This document shows positions 37,250 through 47,812 of a stretch of DNA of 64,000 nucleotides, in pieces. Position numbers and translations under genes: made by a program. Each line of letters starts with the position of its first letter. Within the stretch, counting starts at the first letter, position 1. Under the pieces are notes generated by a model. It ran no database searches, was not told the DNA's origin, and saw nothing but the letters and a program-made list of their open reading frames with translations. The DNA comes from Vitellaria paradoxa (lineage: Eukaryota; Streptophyta; Magnoliopsida; Ericales; Sapotaceae): positions 41,894,485-41,958,484 of the forward strand of contig CM034237.1 of assembly GCA_019916065.1 (NCBI GenBank), in the 5' to 3' direction.

Positions 37250-37345
37250 TGAAATTTGTGTCGCAGTGGTAGGGATCTCAGATTTAGATCTTCAAGGTCT
37301 CGGGATTAAACTCCGTAGCGATACAGGTTTTATATATATATATTT
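37250..37345 (+). repeat. Degenerate tRNA-like (SINE-like) fragment
   Basis: GTCGCAGTGGTAGGG resembles a Pol III A box, and CGGGATTAAACTCC about 45 bp later resembles a mutated B box (GGTTCGAATCC). A short AT tract follows. The sequence is weak and may be chance. Confidence 0.3.
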
Positions 37346-38089
37346 TTATAAAATATTTATCAAGAGGAACTAAATAAAATTAAATAATTCCAACACATCA
37401 TTCATACATAAGCAAGAGAGGTTGTCAATCATAGTAAATTTTGGTAAAAGAGTTTAATCTAAATCCGCCTAAGATAATCATACTCTTATCCTCCTCTACC
37501 CCCAGCCTTGGGAACCAGTGACTTTACTGACTTAGCATTCAATGTATTCCGATGATGTCACTCACCAAAAACCTAACCATTGCGACCAGCTACCTGACTG
37601 GCCAAGTCAGAAGGGAGCATCTCCCAAATAAAATGCATATGTTCCCATCTCCGTCTAAAAGGTCATTTCTACCCACCCATCACCCCATTGCCAAAAAAAA
37701 AAAAAAATAACTTTAGCACGGAGTGCCTTAATTTATTTTCACCCCTTGGCATTCCAAGGATATCTTGTATGGCAATCGGACATTTTTAATAACAGCCGGC
37801 AATGTTCCCGAGTGATGAATCCGAAGTGGGATTATTCAGTCACATACAGTATACTTTAACTATTTTATCTCAATTCAAAATTTAATAATAATTCACAATA
37901 AATTAAAGATTAAACATAATCACCAACATTATTATCACAAAGGTAGGTACCACATGTAAATTAACAAGTAGCAAGTAACTAGAAAAATTTAGAATTCGAA
38001 TTAGTATTTTAGTTAATTTTTTGACAAGTTTGCTGTACTAGCCTTGATAAGAATAAAATTATTTCTAATGGTATATTAATTAAGTTGAG

Positions 38090-38190
38090 GTTGGCAGTTT
38101 AGTGGGCAAGCGACCCTAATTGCGATTTGAAGTCGCGAGTTCGAACCTCATTGGCTGCGATCTCGGTTTTTGCCTTTTTTTTCTTTTTAT
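38090..38190 (+). repeat. tRNA-derived SINE fragment
   Basis: TTGGCAGTTTAGTGGGCAAG (A-box-like) is followed about 45 bp later by CGCGAGTTCGAACCTC, a good B box, and then by a T-rich tail (TTTTTGCCTTTTTTTTC). The order and spacing fit the head of a tRNA-derived SINE, with no separate body recognised. No target duplication was found. Confidence 0.5.
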
Positions 38191-40845
38191 TTTATTATTT
38201 TATGGAATATAGAGATAGTAAATAGCTCTTTAATTTTAAAAAAATTTATAAGTTTTATTTTATTTGAATAAATTTCCAATCATCATCTTATTTATAACCA
38301 AACCCTTATCATAAGTTTTCGGCTTCAAGATATCCACAAATATCCATAAAATTATTCTAATATTTAGGAAGGTAATAAATAAGTTTCATTAAATTCACTT
38401 AATCATAAAAATATAGTTATATAACTTGCTAGGTAGAAAAAACAATGCCTAAAAGAATCAATTAAAATAAATCAAATTTATTTAAGGAAGACCAAATGAG
38501 GAAAAAAACAAGTCCATTATTTCATTTGGGCATTTTTATCAAATACTTGGTTCTACTTAGCCATTTTAGTTTGAATAAGTCATCCAACTATCTATGATGA
38601 AATTGATTATCTAAGTCAGTTATCATAAATAAATGATACATAATATCCAGTTTAAAATAATTTCATATCAATTGGAAAATAACTAACTAGCATCAACTTA
38701 ACAGTTCACTTCAGTATTATATCAAATAGTACAAGTGTTTTACTATATCAGGCCTTGTGAATAAAATTACACATCAACAGAATTTATTAACATAACAATA
38801 ATTAACAGAAAGAAATTAGAAATTTAAATAAATCTTTAAACATAATATAAAAATATCCAAACAAGCATCAATTAAAGGCTAAGCAGAGACAGCAGCTTAA
38901 AAGAAAATTCGTATAAATAAAGCAGAACTCCAATATCTATAAACTTTATATCTGTAGAAACTAGACTTCAAGACCTACAACTTTCTTTTTTTTACACTTT
39001 TTAAAATTCTAAGGTCTAAAGGTACAAAAATAGTCTTGAATTCAGTTTGGTCAGAAGATACAGTTTTACACGTGCTCAGTATTTTGGGCATAACTTTTGA
39101 CTCATAAATCAGATTGATGCAATTCTTTTTAGGTTGGAAAGAAAACTAAAAGGGCTACAACTTTATGTTTTAGTCGAAGCCTAATTCTACCGTTTTAGGG
39201 TCAGAAGCACATCAGAAGTTACAAACAGAGAGCTGTCAGCATGCTGAGCTATATTAGTCAAAGTTTTGGCTTCCATACCCCTAATATGCGGGTATTTATT
39301 TTTATCACATTCAAGTTTCATACTTCAAATTCAGAAAATGCATCAAATACATTTTAGGAGGTTCGTTATCCTACCTCAATGAAGATATTGATGACCAATT
39401 CTGAGAAGGAAAAATGAGTTGAGATTTGAACACCACCCAATTAGAAAGTTTCAAGCCTTTCTTCTTCCTCCAAGCAACACCAAATCTCCAACCACACTAA
39501 ATAATGATATATATTTTTTTCTCTTATTTTCTTCTCTTTGAAGGCGCCACAATTTATAAGAAGTCATGGGAGTGTAGAGAAACTATCGGTGGAGAAAATA
39601 ATCTCCACTTCCCATGCTTCAAATCAACTAAGGTAAGATCATGCATAAACAATAAGTAGCATGATCCAAGAATCATGCTTGCTTTTTTGACTATCTAACC
39701 ACATAATTTAAGAACGGTGTTGGAGGATAGATGGAGATGGGTGGCATGATCCTGGGAATCATGCTAGCTTTTTGACAAATTAAACAAAATTATTTGAAAG
39801 ATGCTTTAAGTGTTTAAATCATGTTTGCTAAATAATTAAAAAGATGCTTTAAAGTCATCAATGTAGGGTCTTCTTTTTGACTAATTAGCCAAATAATTTG
39901 AGAGAGTGTGAAAGATGTATGGAAGAAATGATGGATGAAAAATGAAGTTTGCCGGAAAATGATTTAGAGCTACTATTCATGAGTCAACTCAGTGAGTGAT
40001 AAAGTGAGTTGAAGTGAATTGAGGTGAGTAAAAGAAAAGGGGTTGACCCATGGATTAATGGGTTTGGGTTGAACCAAATAGGTAATTGGGCTAGGAATTG
40101 TTTGGATAAAAGTTTAGAAATTCTACATTAAACTCCCACATAGGGTGGAATTAAATCCGAAAATCTTTCCAACTAATTTGTATCATTCCAAAAATTTTCA
40201 AATGCTCAATTTTCTAAATTTTTACTATAATAAATATCACTACCACACTTAAACAAATTATTTAAGAGAAAAAAAATCCAGGTTATTACAGGTATTGTAA
40301 ATAGGATAGACAATATAAATTAAGATGTCATCCTAATAAAAGTGTACTGAGACAGTGAAATATAAAGAAACAGATGTCAGAATCGAAATAAGAAGGGTAA
40401 AAAAAAAAAAAACCCTAAAAGAAAAAACTTTTGCAATGATTGTGGTAGTATCGTGGCAGAGTAAGGCTCTGAAAAGAAAAACACCAAAAAAGGAATAATA
40501 CATAAAAATTTTGATATGGTTCAGAAAGTTAAAGAAAAGAAATTCTGTAATAATTGTAATGCTTTTATAATAGAATAAGGCTCTGAAAAGAGAAAAAAAA
40601 AACACTAGAAAAGAAAAAAGCCGAAATTTCTGATACGATGTTGAAATGGAAGATAAAGAAAATTTCTATATATATTACGGTGATGAAAATTATTTAAAGC
40701 AAAATAAGACGAGTGGCATACTGGTGGAAGCTGAACAGATCCACTAGGAAGACAAAGTTGATAGGGTTTGGCAAAAATAAAAAGTAAAAGACAAATTAAA
40801 CCACACTGAACTTGCGTGACCTAATTTATCGAAGATCAAAAACCA

Positions 40846-40860
40846 CAAGCTCTGATACTA
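40846..40860 (-). other. Primer-binding site of split TRIM-like element
   Basis: The minus strand reads TAGTATCAGAGCTTG directly after the LTR, a one-mismatch match to the initiator-Met primer site (TGGTATCAGAGC). Confidence 0.7.
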
Positions 40861-41088
40861 TGTTAAAAATAAAATAAAAAATAAGAAAAAATAGAATTAG
40901 AGAGATAATATAAGGCCTACATCTTGTCAATTGTATATAAAGATAAAGAAGAGATCTTTAAATAAACTTATAATGTGAGGTATGTATAGTAACAATAACT
41001 TCTTACTAAATATCAAAATATAGAATATTTTAAATATAAGTAATATATATAAATAATATATAATAACCTAATATAGAATATTTTGACA
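40861..41088 (-). repeat. 5' LTR of split TRIM-like element
   Basis: It begins TGTTAAAAATAAAA and ends ATATTTTGACA on the plus strand, paired with 35913-36162. Slightly shorter because of indels. Confidence 0.65.
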
Positions 41089-42189
41089 AGCAGAATTGAA
41101 TGGAACTATAATTTGAATCTAAAAATATAATTAAAATCGAGTAAAGTTAAATTAATTAAATTAAAAACTAAAATTTTAATTCAGTTATTTAGTTCTGGTT
41201 TAAATTTATATATCCCTTCCTGAATCTTAAAATAGTGCCTTGTGTATTTTTTTTTTTTTTTTTTTGCGAGAGTGTTTAGTTTATCAAAATTTACTAAAAT
41301 TTATTTATTTTAATATTTTTATTCAAATTTTGTTACATATTACTTTTACATTAAGTTTTTAAACTTTTTTTGGTACATTTTTGCTATTTAAACACTAATT
41401 TATTAAAAAAAATGAAAATAAGTAAAATCTAATATCTAGGAAAATTAATATAATTTATATGAGCATCGGGGGGTGAAATGCAATAAAACTAAATTTATAC
41501 TATTACATGACAAACACCAATATTTGGTGAAGCTATTTTTTTATTTTTTGGCAAACTTTTTTTGGTGAAGCTTTTTTTATTTTTATTTTTTCTGGTAATA
41601 AATCTTAACCACCAATAACCAATTGCAATTTGAAGATGGTGTATAAGTAAATTTTTAACTTTTACAAATTATTTAAGTAATTTTACCCTTTTATAATATA
41701 TATATATTTTTATCTAAATACCTCTTAATTACTTATAATCTGCTTAAATACCTTTAATTGATACTCATTATTTATTCTTCGAATTTTTTTTAAATAAAAT
41801 AACAAATTAATTAATAATACACACATAGTCGTTAAATAAAAGTTTGATAAAAATTTACGTACTTTGCATGACACAGACGTAAAATTAAGTAAAATAAAAC
41901 AAAAATAAAAATTCACACACATTATTTTAATAGGTTGATTAAAAATTAAGTAAATATTCATAATTTACAAAATTAAAATAATTTGAATTGATTATTAGGA
42001 CAAAAAGAAAAATTTACACACATCGCGTGTGTATCGGTATCTAATAGGGTAATAGTGTAAGGCTACGTTTAATTTGTTAAAAATTAAAAAATTTACATTT
42101 AAAAATCTCAAAAAAATTCTAAAAATTATTTATTTTTATCTCATTGTACGAATTACAAACCTATAACTTGTCTTATTTGTTGAATGGCC
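41089..42189. other. AT-rich intergenic DNA
   Basis: No gene or clear element is recognised. T-rich and A-rich runs dominate, including T(19) near 41247. Confidence 0.55.
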
Positions 42190-42483
42190 AAAATACGCAA
42201 AGCCAAAAATGCAAGATAGTATGTGCATGTCTTCAAACGAGTAATTAGGGTTTTCAATAGAGAAACTGAAGCAGCAACAAATATCTCCAAAAGAGAAATT
42301 GAAATTTAAAAATTTCTAAAAAAGTAGATATAGCATAAATAAAAGTAATATGAAATTTGGTGGAGGAACAGCGGAGGCGGCAGCAGGCAGTGGCGACGCC
42401 AGGAAGGGCAACACTGGCGGCCAAAGATGTGGTTGTTGGATACCTAGTCTACCCAAGATAAAAAATCATATGCTCTGATACCA
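42190..42483 (-). repeat. Truncated interior downstream of second TRIM LTR
   Basis: Left of the LTR at 42484 the minus strand shows a second primer site (TGGTATCAGAGCATA, 42469-42483) followed by sequence parallel to that beside the right LTR (GATTTTTxATCxTGGGTAxACTAG). So this LTR also served as a 5' LTR for another unit whose far end is missing. The GC-richer part (42370-42440) encodes nothing recognised. Confidence 0.55.
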
Positions 42484-42728
42484 TGTTAAGAAAATAAAAA
42501 ATAAATAAAAGGAAACTGAGAAAATTCTATATATTAAATTATATTAAACTGTGTATATGTGTACAATAGAATAGCAACTCTATTTATAGGGGTGCTAATG
42601 TAGAATCAGAATAGGGATAGGAAACTAAATTAGAATATGAATAAGAAACAATAAGAAAACCTATAATGAAAAGGAAAATGATTTTCTAATTATAATTTCT
42701 AAATTTCTATATTTTATATATGTCAACA
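42484..42728 (-). repeat. Left LTR of TRIM-like element
   Basis: TGTTAAGAAAATAAAA...ATATGTCAACA on the plus strand; nearly identical to 43187-43429. It has a polypurine tract on one side and a primer site on the other. Confidence 0.8.
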
Positions 42729-42885
42729 CCCTCCCTCAAACTCAAGATGGAAAATTAGAGACCAACTTGAGTTTGGAGATTATGAACTGGAAAGCAGTCA
42801 GTACATCCTTATCACTTCGCGCATGTTACATGCCTTGAGAGGTCATGAACATAACTTTGATTAGACGCTGTAAGATCACGAGCTC

Positions 42886-43110
42886 AAATCTACTAACGTG
42901 CCTCGAGATCACAAAAAACGTAGATCCAAATCTACTAATGCGCCTCGAAGTCACAAAAAAACGTAGATCCAAATCTACTAACGAGTCTCGAAGTCACAAA
43001 AAAACTGTAGATCCAAAACTACTAACGCGCCTCGATGACACAAAAACGTAGATAACAAACCTAAATCTACTAACGTGCCTCGATATCACAAAAAAACAAA
43101 CGTAGATTAT
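42886..43110 (+). repeat. Five-copy 42-48 bp tandem repeat inside TRIM
   Basis: Units starting near 42886, 42928, 42971, 43015 and 43063 share AAATCTACTAACG-GCCTCGA-(A/G)TCACAAAAAA-CGTAGATCC. The array keeps one plus-strand frame open for 68 codons (42845-43051), giving a repeated peptide (L-L-x-R-L-E-x-T-K-K-like). Because the element has no other coding and the repeat length varies out of phase, I regard this as a structural repeat rather than a gene. Confidence 0.75.
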
Positions 43111-43186
43111 CACGAACCGAGCTTACGGGGGAAAGGCGTTGAATTCCTAGTTTACCCAGGATCAAAAATCATGTGATCTGATACCA

Positions 43187-43429
43187 TATTAAGAAAATAA
43201 AAAAAATAAAAGGAAACTGAGAAAATTCTATATATTAAATTGTATTAAACTGTGTATTTGTGTACAATAGAATAACAACCATATTTACAGAGATGGTAAT
43301 ATAGAATCAGAATAGGAATAGGAAACTAAATTAGAATAGGAATATGAAACAATAAGAAAACCTATAATGAAAAGGAAAAAAATTTTCTAATTATAATTTC
43401 TAAATTTTTATATTTTATATATGTCAACA
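43187..43429 (-). repeat. Right LTR of TRIM-like element
   Basis: Paired with 42484-42728. Terminal CA has become TA at the primer-site side. Primer site at 43172-43186. Confidence 0.8.
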
Positions 43430-46400
43430 TTATTTTTTTATCACTCAAACACTCCTTTTTTTTTTTTTTTTTCTTTTTTCCCCCTTTTTTCCACTTTTGT
43501 TCTCTTTTTTTAGCCATATTCTGGAGATGATTTGTATACATAAAATGTCCTATCATCAGCCTGTCCTGTCATTATTCATGGCGTTGCGCAGTTTTGAAAA
43601 GTCATTGCTGGGGAGCGGGAGATGGCATGCACATCAATTCCTTGTTCTGCTGTTAGGAGTTTCATGTTCAGCTGCTAGGCCTATATGATAGCTTGCTAGG
43701 GCTTTCATGGAGGACCACGGCAACCCTCACCAAGAATTCATTGCAGGGTACTCGAAGCTTTTATTTTCTGGCCTTAATTATATATTTCTCAAGAGGCCCC
43801 TGGCGCGTTATAGGGCTGATAAAGAAAAAAAATATTTTATCTAAATATTTTTGATTAAATTGCTTCTACCTTCCTTGTCCGGGAAATTATATTTATTACT
43901 CATAATATTTATTTTTTTATTTTAAAATATTATTAATATTGACCCCTTAAAATAATATCAATCATTAAACTTAACATAAAATATTAAATTAATGAAAATT
44001 TTAGTGTTTTTCTTATTTTACTCCTTATTTTCTCTCTCACATTTCGTTAGTTTTTTTTACAAAATTCTCAAAATTTTATGTTTTTACTTATTTTAAGAAT
44101 TTTTGTCAAAAAAAAATGATGAGAATATGAGAGGGAGAGAAAAAAGTAGGAAAAATACCTAACTTTATCTATTTAAACATTTTTTTTTGTTAAATTTTAA
44201 TAGTTGATGGTTAATGTTAACAAAATTTTAAAATAATGGTATGTTTAGTGCAACAAAATTTGGTGAAAATCTTTAAAAATTTCTCTTATATTTTTACACA
44301 TTCTTACTTTCTTGAAGTTAAAAAAAAGTCCAATATCTTTAAAAAAAAAAGTCGATAATTGAAATTCAGTTACTCAATAATAAATTTTTTTGCCATTCTC
44401 ACCACAGACTCCTAAACTACCAATAATACTCATTGCGTCTAATTTTTTGGGTCGTTCCGACAGATTGTAAAAATCGTTTGAATGCTTTACATTTTTTTTT
44501 CTACCTAGTTCTGCTGAAAACCGTCCTAACATTAAATTAAATGTCGTTTGAACGAGTGTCATGAAGCAAGAATAATTGACTGAAGCAAGTGATAGCCATG
44601 TCACATGTAATGGTCAGATATTCACGGGCTACCAATCGACTGAAGTATTATATAATAGCTACTTTCATTGGAAAAAAAAAGCGAAAAAAAGGTCTACAAG
44701 ATTGATTCTCCATGTCAATCCACCAATTGATCACATACAAAATGTTTCAAAAGAATTGTACAGTCTACTTCCATCCAACGGACCATCGAAAATCGTTCTG
44801 ATGGATTTGCACAATCGAATTCCGTCCAAATTGACATCGAAAACCATTTCTGATGATTTTGCCCAGCCCACTTCCTAACTTCGTCGAAACGACTTGAAAA
44901 TTTCTGTCAAAAAGCTTGTTGAGAACATTTAGGATTTGGACTACAAATGCGCTGGATTCATGGAATATAACCAACCAAAGGGATTTTTGCTTGCTCCATC
45001 CCAACACATGGGTTACCAACAGACTTGTAAAAAGAAAGAAAACAAACGTTCTCAACATGCTTAGTTTGGAAAGAGAATTAAAGAAATCTCAAAACCTAAG
45101 ACACACTATGGCGAATATGAGCTTCTAGTGACAGAAAATGAAAATATAAAGTATAAATGAAAGGAACTCTGAAAAAATACCTTTCAATTCGAGCACAAGA
45201 AGAACAAACGGTGATATAAGTGTCTCCGATGTTGGGTATTCATCGGAGAAAGTATTGTCTCGTTGCAGATGGTCTTCTTGTGCCTCCATTGATGGAGCTT
45301 CATAGCCAATATCGAGAGCACTTCCTCATTTGATCTTGGTTGCTACGCTTGATTGATGGAAGCAAGCGTAGGTGGAGAATCTTGCAGGAGGACAGGATAG
45401 TTCTTACAAAGGAATATGTGTGGAACGGTGGCGTTTTGAGTCCGGTTTGGTCAACAAAGAAGCCATGACTGATACAAAATTTTGAATTCATCCAAACAGA
45501 AATTTAATCCATCGGGACAGGAATTTTATTATTTATTTCTAAAAAATACGGTTTGAGATGTGGTGCACTAGAAGCCAAAAGTTTTCCTGAACCACATTTT
45601 TCATTATTTTTTGTTGTTTTTTCCCACACCAAACGAATCCTACGGGAGATAACTGTAACTTTTATTAAAGATGTTAAGTGTAATTATTCAACTATTAAAG
45701 AGAGATAGATATAATTTACCTAATATTTTTCAAGGCCATGTTGAGTTGTCTGAGTTCTGAGTTTATCATAAATATTTTTGAAATGCACTTTTTCTTTTTT
45801 GATAAATTATTTTGGCAAAATAATAGGTGTGTTTGAAGCGCTATAAGAAATTATTTAGTCATGTTACAAATTATAAAATTATAATTTTTATTAATTTATT
45901 TATTTTTTCACTCCAAATACCCTCAATACCACACTCAGATAAAATTCTTCCATTAACCACACGAAAATGAACTATTTGCGACATCAGAGCATAAGTGACC
46001 GTCACAAGACGGTTATGGAAGGCCTTGGCATTGGCCACTTTTGCCTGTTGTTATATTGAATATTTCCCTTTTTTTTACATAAATTAATTATATTTTATAT
46101 TCTAATATAATTTAATCTCAATTTTATTTATTTAAAATTCACATTTACTCAAACAGATCCTTAGGAGGCATTTAAAGCAATAAAATGGAAGTGAATAGTT
46201 CACCAATATGAGTTGCTTTGTGGGATCAATATTCCAGCTCTCTTGTGTCAAATGAATTACAACCAAAAACTGAAAACGGGGAGACACCCATGTTCTTATT
46301 AAACACATAAGAAGAAAAGGGTCCATGGGCTTTATTAATTGGTCCTTTCTTGGGTGTTCTAAACATCCACTCCAGGGGTCAGATGTTGATGACATGGGGT

Positions 46401-46529
46401 CAAGGATTGCATGGGTGTTCACTTGTTGTGTCTTGCGCCTTCAGACAAGTTTACTGACTTCTATGCTTGATACCAACATATGAAGCAGTGGGAAATGCTA
46501 GCCAGAGATGATTGATTTCTTCTTGTTTG

Positions 46530-46530
<1 letters not shown>
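43430..46530. other. Intergenic DNA with unrecognised balanced-composition segments
   Basis: No gene is identified. 43500-43800 and 44440-45500 are less AT-rich than the surroundings and contain overlapping open frames on both strands (up to 100 residues), none with a family motif. 46132-46422 (minus, 96 residues) is likewise unrecognised. Poly(T) runs and AT-rich DNA fill the rest. Confidence 0.4.

Positions 46531-46585
<55 letters not shown>
46531..46585. repeat. Compound (CT)n(CA)n microsatellite
   Basis: About 30 bases of CT repeats pass directly into about 24 bases of CA repeats. The overlapping open frames on both strands (runs of Ser-Leu and Thr-His) are products of the repeat. Confidence 0.95.
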
Positions 46586-47406
46586 AATACAAGTTAAATT
46601 TTGGCCTTTGCAATCCCACTTTACCGCTTGGATTTGTCTTGTTCTTGGGAGTTTGGGGGGTTCCTATAGTAGCAGAGGGACCGTCACATTTCCTTTTCAT
46701 ATACTTCCAGGGGAACACACCCAGCAGAATCTCAAGGAGCAACCCTGCTGTTTATATGGTGGGGTCATCACCTTTATACATTTGTCACCCACTGATAACT
46801 CACTGAATTGGGATCTTCCGAATGTACATTTCAAGTCCAAAATGCTGTATAGAACACCGGTATAATACTTATAAAAAGTTTTCAATTCTTAAGTTAGCAA
46901 AAGGAATTAAGAAAATATTTTGACAGAATTTCAGTAAGGAGAAGAGTATATGTATCATAGACTGAGAGAATGATGTATATATAGAGGTGTAAGACCTACA
47001 TGGATATGATGTATGTGAACCTCATACAATTATAACTTCCTCCCAATCATGTTATGCCACGTGTATTGTAAATTTCAAGGTGATTCTCATAATTAGTTAT
47101 CAAGAATCGTTATGCAGTAGGCAAGTACTTTAATAGGCGAGAATCAACAGAATAGGACAGAATATGATTATGCATGTTATTATGATGTAAGTAATTTTGT
47201 CTTTAATATATCGATCAGTCAGCTCAATCGAGATTAATAACAGTTCGGTGGTTAGATCGAGTCGTGGTCGCTCGGGTTACTCGGATCGGTCGGGTGCACT
47301 TTATCAGATGTCTTCGATTCTCTCGGTCACCGAAGAGGACCGAGAGGAATCTAACAAATACTTCATGAAAGGGTTCCCGGTTGGAACGAACCATTACCTA
47401 CCATAT
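46586..47406. other. Spacer with possible LTR-like segment
   Basis: 46586-46870 is unrecognised. From about 46900 to 47380 the sequence has LTR-like texture (TATATATAGAGGTGTAAGACC, then a CGG-rich stretch with TCGGTCACCGAAGAGGACC). It could be a solo Ty3 LTR, but neither ends nor duplication are clear. The 98-residue open frame here is not recognised. Confidence 0.3.
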
Positions 47407-47812
47407 TTGTGTTTGGAGTTCAAAAAAAATCAAAAGTTTTCAAAAGTGAAATTTTATTGGAGTTTGGAGTGTAAAACAATTATTATGAAATAATTGTTGG
47501 ATGTTTATGTTGATTTGATATAAAATTATTAAAAATTATATGAAGTAACACGTGATAAAATTTTAGTAGAAGATTTTAAAAATTTTTGCATAAATGTCAA
47601 ATCAACTTTTAGAAAAAGCCATCAAAACTCATTGAAATGCATCATTTAGTTTATTTTAATGGATTTTAATAAATTTTTAAAATTTTTAGAATTTAAAAAG
47701 ATAAAATTTTAAAAAATTTTAAAAAATTCTAAAAAATTTTTAAAATTTTTAAAATTTTAAAAAATTTTTAAAATTTTTAAAATTTAAAAAATTTTTAAGC
47801 TCCAAACGCAAG
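47407..47812. mobile_element. MITE with GTTTGGAG termini
   Basis: The left end TTGTGTTTGGAGTTCAAAA and the reverse complement of the right end (TTGCGTTTGGAGCTTAAAA) form a terminal inverted repeat around about 400 bp. The right half is a run of AAATTTTTAAAATTTTT-type sequence able to fold back. It is non-coding. The termini match the style of the MITE at 27842-28272. Confidence 0.6.

Larger units (their letters stand above)
36499..40290 (-). mobile_element. Putative 3.8-kb solo LTR (or LARD-like element)
   Basis: On the minus strand this block starts TGTAATAACCTGGATT and ends TTCGGGGTGTGACA, the TG...CA ends and sequence style of large plant Ty3/gypsy LTRs. It interrupts the interior of the 35913-41088 element. 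The flanking pentamers (AGTAC, GGTAT) could be a mutated 5-bp duplication. A TATA-like CTTATAAATT on the minus strand near 39555 sits about 735 bp from the start, as expected of a U3 promoter. No coding frame exceeds 70 residues and no internal primer site or second LTR was seen, which favours a solo LTR formed by recombination. Two tRNA-like fragments lie inside it. Confidence 0.55.
35913..41088 (-). mobile_element. Small non-autonomous LTR element split by insertion
   Basis: Direct repeats at 35913-36162 and 40861-41088 share sequence such as ATAATATAAGG(T/C)CTACAT and GAAGAGATCTTTAAATAAAC. The minus strand after the right LTR reads TAGTATCAGAGCTTG, the initiator-Met primer site. Before the left LTR it has a purine tract (TTTGCAGGAGG) and the segment ACCAACTTGAGTTT, shared with the element at 42.5-43.4 kb. 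Once the inserted 36499-40290 block is removed, the interior is only about 0.9 kb and has no gag-pol. That is the size and layout of a TRIM-like non-autonomous element, copia-like by its termini. No target duplication was found. Confidence 0.7.
42484..43429 (-). mobile_element. TRIM-like miniature LTR element
   Basis: Two LTRs of about 245 bp (42484-42728 and 43187-43429) are highly similar and enclose an interior of only about 460 bp. The minus strand has TGGTATCAGATCACA after the right LTR (primer site) and GAGTTTGAGGGAGGG before the left LTR (polypurine tract). No gag-pol is present; most of the interior is a five-copy short tandem repeat. A total length under 1 kb with all cis signals and no coding is the definition of a TRIM. 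It shares the ACCAACTTGAGTTT motif beside the polypurine tract with the element at 35913-41088, so the two are likely related. The LTR similarity suggests it is younger than the Ty3 copies. Confidence 0.8.

Noticed and set aside
42845..43051. A small repeat-protein gene
   Set aside because: The 68-codon frame is a by-product of the short tandem repeat inside a non-coding TRIM; unit lengths are not consistently multiples of three.
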